Origin: Crocosphaera sp. UHCC 0190
GTDB taxonomy: Bacteria > Cyanobacteriota > Cyanobacteriia > Cyanobacteriales > Microcystaceae
Direction of reading: 5' to 3'
NCBI RefSeq assembly: GCF_034932065.1
Contig: NZ_JAYGHP010000016.1
Location: 1 to 64,000, forward strand
DNA: 64,000 nt
Positions within the stretch are counted from its first letter, which is position 1. Every line of letters begins with the position of its first letter. Below are positions 58,724-64,000 of the stretch, in pieces. The notes beneath the pieces are model-generated. The model did not search any database, was not told the origin of the DNA, and saw only the letters and a program-made list of their open reading frames with translations. The position numbers and the translations under genes were made by a program.

Positions 58724-60247
58724 TCACTTTTGCTCTAATCTTAAAGAGCCAAGCCATTTTTTAGCCCTTCTAAAACCTTTTTCTTCAGCTTCTCTGACAG
58801 TCCATGCGTAAAATTCTCCCTTTTCTGGCTCTATAATAACTTTGTCGTACTGTTGATCGAATGGCAAATGATAGATTTTTTCTTTGGCTGAGATATTGCA
58901 TTTAATACAAGGATATTTTTCCATTTTATACGATTCGACAAACTGAATTCCTAATACTTTAGCAAATTGCTTTGCGCGCTCTGAAAGAGATGTTGATGTA
59001 ACAAAAATGGCTGAAACATTAATATTGGGATGATCTATTTTGTAAGCTGTAAATGTCCCAAATAATTGAAAAATATGCTTCTCGTGTATTATTTTTGCTC
59101 TTGACCAATACTTACATTGAACAAGAGTTGTACTCTTGTCAGGATTAATAACTATTAAATCTCTTCCTAAATCGTCAAATCCTTCTAAAATCCCTTGGTA
59201 GTGAACTTTACATCCCTTGTTTTCGTATTGATAACCAACATAACGTTCATAGTCTCTCCCTAATTCCCATTTTGTTTTTTTATGTTTCCAATATCTATCA
59301 AGAACAAGCTGAGATTTCTCTATACTAGAAAGGTTATTAAACTCGTCTTCAGATAGCCATCTTCTCTCTGGATTTTCTATATATTTAGAATCATCAATTT
59401 CCGCTTCAAGTGTTCCGCTAGTCCCTTCTTCTTCCAAATCTTCAAGTTCTGGAATCAGGTTTTTATAATACTTAACCTGATATTCGAGTATTCGACACTT
59501 TTTCTCAGCAGCTTTTCGCTGTTTAGCAATTTCTCTAATTGCTTCAGCAGCTTTTTTCGCTGGGTTTGTTTTTTTTTCTAGGAAGTCCGCTTCTTGCAAA
59601 TCCTTTAGATAAAAATAGTCTGCATAAGCTTCTGCCAATGAGGGAAACCCTAATGACTTTTCTTTAAGAAGTTGTTCTACAGCAACTTCTTTTTGATTAA
59701 GTTCTTCTTCTAAAGTTTTCTTTTTACGATTAAGTTCTTCTTCTAAAGTTTTCTTTTTACGATTAAGTTCTTCTTCTAAAGTTTTCTTTTTACGATTAAG
59801 TTCTTCTTCTAAAGTTTTCTTTTTACGATTAAGTTCTTCTTCTAAAGTTTTCTTTTTACGATTAAGTTCTTCTTCTAAAGTTTTCTTTTTACGATTAAGT
59901 TCTTCTTCTAAAGTTTTCTTTTTACGATTAAGTTCTTCTTCTAAAGTTTTCTTTTTACGATGATATGAAATTTCTAGCCCTTGTTTCCTTTGATAAATCT
60001 CTTGTTGCAAGCTATTGTCTTCTTGTTGAAGTTTCCTTTCTTTTTCCAGAATCTCTTGATGTAACTGTTTTCTTTCTCTCTCTATATAACTATTTCTAAT
60101 AAGATCAACAATCACAATAATAATAATAGCTAAAAAAATCTCTAAACCTTTAGACAAACTAATGATAAATCCCGAACAGATAAGCAAAAAGTATATTAAT
60201 ATTCTGAGGATTTTTTTTTCTTTAGTAGATGAACTGATATTTTTCAT
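58724..60247 (-). CDS. Membrane-anchored Mrr-like restriction endonuclease with long coiled coil
   Basis: 507 aa. Two N-terminal hydrophobic stretches (ILIYFLLICSGFIISL, IFLAIIIIVIVDLI), then eight 11-residue repeats RKKKTLEEELN (33-bp repeats), a second coiled coil and an Mrr-type PD-(D/E)XK domain: ELGRDYERYVGYQYENKG, GFDDLGRDLIVINPD, TTLVQCKYWSRAKIIHEKHIFQLFG. Catalytic D (RDLI) and QxK (QCK) are present. The C-terminus has CIKCN and an acidic tail. Likely cleaves modified or foreign DNA at the membrane; this is inference. Confidence 0.75.
   Translation of the reverse strand: MKNISSSTKEKKILRILIYFLLICSGFIISLSKGLEIFLAIIIIVIVDLIRNSYIERERKQLHQEILEKERKLQQEDNSLQQEIYQRKQGLEISYHRKKKTLEEELNRKKKTLEEELNRKKKTLEEELNRKKKTLEEELNRKKKTLEEELNRKKKTLEEELNRKKKTLEEELNRKKKTLEEELNQKEVAVEQLLKEKSLGFPSLAEAYADYFYLKDLQEADFLEKKTNPAKKAAEAIREIAKQRKAAEKKCRILEYQVKYYKNLIPELEDLEEEGTSGTLEAEIDDSKYIENPERRWLSEDEFNNLSSIEKSQLVLDRYWKHKKTKWELGRDYERYVGYQYENKGCKVHYQGILEGFDDLGRDLIVINPDKSTTLVQCKYWSRAKIIHEKHIFQLFGTFTAYKIDHPNINVSAIFVTSTSLSERAKQFAKVLGIQFVESYKMEKYPCIKCNISAKEKIYHLPFDQQYDKVIIEPEKGEFYAWTVREAEEKGFRRAKKWLGSLRLEQK
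59695..59958 (-). repeat. Eight 33-bp tandem repeats
   Basis: Minus-strand units encode KKKTLEEELNR with nearly no base change between copies. The 33-bp length (11 codons) makes copy number likely to vary by slippage between strains, changing the length of the coiled coil without shifting the frame. Confidence 0.9.
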
Positions 60248-60483
60248 TTTAGTAGTTTTATAGGAGAGAGTTCTACTGAAATCAAATTATTTTTGACAAA
60301 TTCTTATCCCTTTTCCTTCAATATTAGCAGTTGAGAGTCTAACTGAATTTATGGCAAAGGAAAAATAGCAGTAAACACTTACCCCATTATTTAATAATCT
60401 TAGAGACGGGAATTCCCATATCCAAAGGCGGATCTGAGTTAGCCTATCTTTCCCTTAACGGTAAAAAGCTCATTTATATAGTA

Positions 60484-60831
60484 TTACTCATCAATATCCT
60501 TCAAAACATCATCTAAAAGAACTCTTACAATATCAGCCTTTGTCCTACCCGTCTTAGCTGCTAATATCGACAATTTACGGTGCATAGAATCAGGCAAGTC
60601 TACTGTAAATCGTTTCGTCGCTTCTCTTTGTTCAATCGGTTGTAATTTATCCATAATTGAGGGCTTCTTTTCTTCAATAGTTACAGGTTGCTGACTTTCA
60701 ACAGATTTAATGCGTGCAGTTTCTTCTATAGGTTCGGTTTTGGGTAATGAGCTTTCCGATGTCCCATTCTCCCCATAGACAAACTCCTTCGCTAAGGCAT
60801 CATTTAATGGTTTACGTTTATTTACACCCAT
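60484..60831 (-). CDS. ParB-like RHH partition protein
   Basis: 115 aa. A flexible N-terminus and C-terminal RHH (KRFTVDLPDSMHRKLSILAAKTGRTKADIVRVLLDDVL). The ATG overlaps parA by 10 bp. Short RHH partners that bind a centromere and stimulate ParA are common on plasmids. Confidence 0.78.
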   Translation of the reverse strand: MGVNKRKPLNDALAKEFVYGENGTSESSLPKTEPIEETARIKSVESQQPVTIEEKKPSIMDKLQPIEQREATKRFTVDLPDSMHRKLSILAAKTGRTKADIVRVLLDDVLKDIDE

Positions 60832-61466
60832 GACATCACCTCCTTAAATAATTTGTCATATTCATTAGCCGAGTCATTGGCCGGTTTCCCTGAAAAGTCC
60901 CAAACCGTTGCTGACTGTCCTGATGTATCTGCGATCGCTTGTTTTTGATGGATGACTGTCTTCAATAATTTGGCTTCTTTAATTTGGGACAATAACGCGA
61001 TCGCCTCATCTTTAAGTTTTGTCCCCTTGACGGCCCGACTCAGGAAGATACAAACATTAGGTAAACCACCGCGCACTGATTGGGCCTGTTTAACTAACCG
61101 CATGGCATCAGAGGCCGAACGAAGATCCACCCCCGTCGGTTGTACCGGAATAACAGCCAAATCTGAACGAAAAAGGATGGCCCTGGTTGCTTCTGATAAA
61201 CTGGCCGGCCCATCAACAATCACATAATCATAATCAGTCGCTAAAGTCGGAATTTGTTCAAGTAGATCATCAGGAGTTTGAATCACTTTACAAGGAATAG
61301 TGACCCCTTCCATCCCCTCAACCCATTGGGATGATGACCGTTGACTATCAGCATCCACTAATAAGACCGTTTTCTTCTGTTTCACCACCAACCAATAAGC
61401 CAGATGTACCGAAGTCGTTGACTTTGATACCCCTCCCTTCTGATTGACTAAACTAATGATTGCCAT
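60822..61466 (-). CDS. parA: ParA-family partition ATPase
   Basis: 214 aa. Deviant Walker A NQKGGVSKSTTSVHLA (Ser in place of Gly between V and K), motif II VLLVDADSQRSSSQW, YVIVDGPASLSEATRA. Short ParA type without an N-terminal HTH. It positions replicons with its partner. The gene pair indicates that at least part of the window is, or was, a plasmid. Confidence 0.9.
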   Translation of the reverse strand: MAIISLVNQKGGVSKSTTSVHLAYWLVVKQKKTVLLVDADSQRSSSQWVEGMEGVTIPCKVIQTPDDLLEQIPTLATDYDYVIVDGPASLSEATRAILFRSDLAVIPVQPTGVDLRSASDAMRLVKQAQSVRGGLPNVCIFLSRAVKGTKLKDEAIALLSQIKEAKLLKTVIHQKQAIADTSGQSATVWDFSGKPANDSANEYDKLFKEVMSWV

Positions 61467-61605
61467 ACTGACTTACTGAATTACTTACTTGATTACTGCG
61501 TTACTCACTTACTGCATTTAGACTTAAACCCAGTAGCGATAAGTTCCCTAACCGTCTATCATTATTTAAACACTTAAATGCTGCATTGCTGCAATCTGTA
61601 AGTAA

Positions 61606-61896
61606 ATGACCTCTAGATATCCCAAGAACTGGAAAACTATAGCGCACACCATCAAAGAAGCTGCGGGGTGGCGTTGTGCTAAGTGTGGGACTCAGTGTAT
61701 TAAACCAGGGGAGAATGTCTCAAAGCTGAGCATTTCAGAAAGAAGCGCAAGAACTTTACAGGTGCATCATTGTGACTTCACGCCTGAGAATAATGAATCC
61801 TCTAACCTAATTCCCCTCTGTTCCCCCTGTCATCTCAGTTATCATCAGGGGAAGCGGGGTAATGTCAGTCCTGGTCAATTGTCGTTGTTTTCTTAG
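61606..61896 (+). CDS. HNH endonuclease-like protein, copy 2
   Basis: 96 aa, paralogue of 55264-55572: WRCAKCGTQC, LQVHHCDFTPENNESSNLIPLCSPCHLSYHQGKRG, SPGQLSLFS. Same compact HNH fold. Divergent from parA. Confidence 0.8.
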   Translation: MTSRYPKNWKTIAHTIKEAAGWRCAKCGTQCIKPGENVSKLSISERSARTLQVHHCDFTPENNESSNLIPLCSPCHLSYHQGKRGNVSPGQLSLFS

Positions 61897-61920
61897 TATT
61901 GAGTTGAAAGGTTTTTAGTT

Positions 61921-62241
61921 ATGAAGTTAACTATTAAAAATTGTTTCTTAACAGTAGTTCTTTTTTTTGTCCTATCTTTAACAAGTTGTGGACAATTACG
62001 AAACAACTTGACAAAAGTCGGTAGTGACGTTGTAACTGATAATTTTAGTGTCCAATTTTATAGTGGAGGAAAATTGATTAGAGAATATCAAATTTACAAT
62101 GGTTTTGTGAGTGAAGAAGTAGAAAGTGATGGTTGGTTTTTTCGATGTCGTGGGGAATTAGTGAGATTAAGTGGGAATGTTATTATTGAACCATTATCCT
62201 TTTCTCAAGGTAAGGGCAACTCAATTAGTTGTAAAAATTAA
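61921..62241 (+). CDS. Putative lipoprotein
   Basis: 106 aa. Signal with lipobox (VVLFFVLSLTSC, Cys near residue 23). DNFSVQFYSGGKLIREYQIYNGFVSEEVESDGWFFRCRGELVRLSG is a beta-sandwich-like body. The family is common in phages and cyanobacteria; the function is unknown. Confidence 0.75.
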   Translation: MKLTIKNCFLTVVLFFVLSLTSCGQLRNNLTKVGSDVVTDNFSVQFYSGGKLIREYQIYNGFVSEEVESDGWFFRCRGELVRLSGNVIIEPLSFSQGKGNSISCKN

Positions 62242-62434
62242 TTCTGGGTTGTTCTCTGAAAACATGGCTTTGACCCCTTCTTTTTGGGAATACTAAGGCA
62301 AAGACTCAGGGAGAATAAAAACATGAATAATAAGGTTTATGTCAGACTGCCACTGAAACCTTCTTAGGTGTCGCTGCGGCCCTAATATTCATCGTCTTAA
62401 TCTAGAATCGGAACCACTTGTAATTAGTCGAACT

Positions 62435-63370
62435 ATGCCAATTGAACGCCACCGTCGTAAGCTTAAGACAGGGGAAGAACGCATCTACACCTATCAAGTT
62501 AACCCTGATGGCAGTAGAAGGGCTTTGTCTATCCGTTCTAGTTCCGGTTCTGATTCAATTATCTGCTATAGAAGCAAAGAAAAAAAAAGAATTGCCGCAG
62601 CCTTACTGGCCAACTCATCATTACTCGTCATTGGGGAACCTGGCAGTGGCAAAAGTTTTCTCGCGCAACTGCTTACCCAAGAAATAAGAGATCAGGGATT
62701 TTTAGTATCAGCCCCCGGCAGTGGCACAGCGAAACAAACATTTATTGCGATCGCAGAAGACTTAAACATTGATACCGAAACCTTGGAGGGTAAGGCCATG
62801 ACTACCCAACAATTACAGGAGGCGATCGCCCTATTCCTTGTCAATAATACAGCCTTCTTGATTCTTGATGATGCTCACCGTTTTCCTGTATCTATCAGAT
62901 GTTGGTTAGAGAAATTGCATGAAAGTGAGCAACCGATGTTGTTACTGGCCACCTATCCCCCTGCAAGAGACATTTTTATCAAACTTCCCAGGATTGAACT
63001 TGAACCCTTGCCGAATCACGCTATTAGGGAAATTATGGAAGATGAGGCGATTAACTTGGGCATTGAGCTTAAACCAGGGCAAATGGCAGACTTACAGCAG
63101 AGAACTGGTGGTAATCCTATGTTAGCGAGGAGGGTGGTGAGAGAGGAATATTTAGGGTTAGAAGGCCATGCTTTAGATCATACTCAATGGATTGATGGGA
63201 CACCGTTTCTGATTGCTGCATTGATGTGTTTTATGATTATGCGATTCTTGGGTTTAGGTTTCAATAATACAAGTCTTTATCTTTTAGGTGGAATTATGAC
63301 CGTTGCAGTGGGAATAATAAGAATAATGATTTATTCCTTACCCCGACAAGGCGGAAGATTAGGACAATAA
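62435..63370 (+). CDS. AAA ATPase with C-terminal membrane helices
   Basis: 311 aa. ATPase domain: SSLLVIGEPGSGKSFLAQLL (Walker A, near residue 70), AFLILDDAHRFPVSIRCW (Walker B DD), then a lid with LEPLPNHAIREIMEDEA, and two C-terminal transmembrane helices (FLIAALMCFMIMRFLG, YLLGGIMTVAVGIIRIMIYSL). Resembles TniB/ExeA-type AAA ATPases that act on DNA, but the membrane anchor is unusual. Confidence 0.72.
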   Translation: MPIERHRRKLKTGEERIYTYQVNPDGSRRALSIRSSSGSDSIICYRSKEKKRIAAALLANSSLLVIGEPGSGKSFLAQLLTQEIRDQGFLVSAPGSGTAKQTFIAIAEDLNIDTETLEGKAMTTQQLQEAIALFLVNNTAFLILDDAHRFPVSIRCWLEKLHESEQPMLLLATYPPARDIFIKLPRIELEPLPNHAIREIMEDEAINLGIELKPGQMADLQQRTGGNPMLARRVVREEYLGLEGHALDHTQWIDGTPFLIAALMCFMIMRFLGLGFNNTSLYLLGGIMTVAVGIIRIMIYSLPRQGGRLGQ

Positions 63371-63444
63371 TAGTTAATAATTGATAGTGAATAGTTGATA
63401 GTTAATAATCCTAAGACCCCTAAATCAAGAAAAACAATCATTGT

Positions 63445-63591
63445 CTAATCTTCAGAATATAGTTTAGAACCTTGGGGACGAAATTGCTCAATTAACTGTT
63501 TAAACTTCTCAAATTTTTCTTGTCTTTCTTCCACTTGTTCCTCAGTTATCTGTAAAGTTTTTTGTCGTCTTTCTTCTAATTTGAGTATCAT
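63445..63591 (-). CDS. Short charged coiled-coil protein, 48 aa
   Basis: MILKLEERRQKTLQITEEQV followed by EERQEKFEKFKQLIEQFRPQ and GSKLYSED, stop at 63445. Amphipathic helix throughout. No database match claimed; a stretch of clean reading suggests a real small gene. Confidence 0.45.
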   Translation of the reverse strand: MILKLEERRQKTLQITEEQVEERQEKFEKFKQLIEQFRPQGSKLYSED

Positions 63592-63700
63592 GTAAATTAT
63601 AATTTAAAATATCAATCATCAATTATCTAGTCAACTAATGTTAGTTTATCTAAATATTAGGGAATCCTAAGATTATACAGTTACCAGTTACCAGTTTGAA

Positions 63701-63778
63701 TTATCAGTTATTTCAACTACGAACTATCAACTACGAACTATCAACTACGAACTATCAACTATCAACTATCAACTATTT
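63701..63778. repeat. Short tandem repeats CTACGAACTATCAA
   Basis: The unit CTACGAACTATCAA is repeated about three times, then shortened to CTATCAA repeats. They precede the last gene and are of the heptameric repeat type frequent in cyanobacterial intergenic DNA. Inverted forms (TTGATAGTTAATAA) occur at 63390-63410. The remaining 63371-63700 region holds only the small minus-strand gene. Confidence 0.75.
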
Positions 63779-64000
63779 ATGATGACTCCCACCCATATTG
63801 CTTTTAGTGTTAGTTTAACCAGCATTGTCCTGGGAACTGCTAACTTAGAACTATTGGGAGTAGCTGCTTTAGCTTCATTATTACCTGACATTGACACCAG
63901 TAAATCTTTTATTGGTCGTCTCTTATTCCCTATCAGCAGTTGGTTAGAAGCTAACACAGTTCATAGGGGAATAACTCATAGTTTCTTTGCCACTGGTGTA
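63779..64000 (+). CDS. YdjM-like membrane-bound metal-dependent hydrolase, partial
   Basis: Starts MMTPTHIAFSVSLTSIVLG and continues LLPDIDTSKS and HRGITHSFFATGV up to the window edge. DIDxxKS and HRGxTHS are the family hallmarks (a His/Asp metal site near the membrane). The end lies outside the window. Confidence 0.85.
   Translation, partial: MMTPTHIAFSVSLTSIVLGTANLELLGVAALASLLPDIDTSKSFIGRLLFPISSWLEANTVHRGITHSFFATGV

Overview
The window looks like cyanobacterial DNA, most likely from a unicellular Cyanothece/Crocosphaera-type chroococcalean. The evidence is AT-rich coding sequence sprinkled with HIP1 octamers (GCGATCGC), a Psb34/Ssl1498-like photosystem II protein, a NucA/NuiA nuclease-inhibitor pair of the Anabaena type, DUF4351 and WG-repeat proteins, and many small secreted proteins. 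No rRNA or tRNA gene was recognised.

Layout. 1-3.4 kb: an internally deleted IS982-family element, a secreted DNA/RNA nuclease and its NuiA-like inhibitor. 3.4-13.8 kb: a complete type I CRISPR-Cas locus of the MYXAN (DevTRS-like) kind on the minus strand (WYL regulator, cas6, cas3, cas8, cas7, cas5, fused cas4-cas1, cas2), then a leader and a 13-repeat array. 14-32 kb: host-like accessory genes (methyltransferase, TspO-like protein, SDR and 2-hydroxyacid dehydrogenases, CAP and WG-repeat proteins) and a helicase / dsRNA-binding / GIY-YIG trio.

32.1-41.1 kb is the most unusual part. Its core is a gene for a DprA/SLOG-like protein whose coding strand is almost free of adenine: 3 A in 921 nt from 33609 to 34529. 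It has its own promoter, which carries a CATGGCWGCCATG operator between the -35 and -10. The same operator recurs three times upstream of a small ribbon-helix-helix protein gene and a phage/plasmid-like operon (ArdA antirestriction protein, SWIM protein, recombination-type protein, Gp157-like protein, HNH protein). That operon is punctuated by short GGGGG/CCCCC hairpins. Two further A-depleted, decayed relatives lie upstream of the intact gene.

41.4-44.6 kb: an NdpA-family protein directly abutting a multi-pass membrane protein, a candidate two-gene conflict system, next to an integrase remnant. 44.9-64 kb: a replicon-like or integrated-element region with a Xer-type recombinase, a PIN toxin-antitoxin pair, RecD2, a winged-helix initiator-like gene with seven internal 21-bp iteron-like repeats, DnaB helicase, an ASCH-domain plasmid protein, ParA with an RHH partner, a membrane-anchored Mrr-like nuclease, two HNH proteins and an AAA ATPase. 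Psb34 and small secreted proteins sit between these. The window ends inside a YdjM-like membrane hydrolase.

Functions are read from motifs only. No database search was run, and names should be taken at family level.
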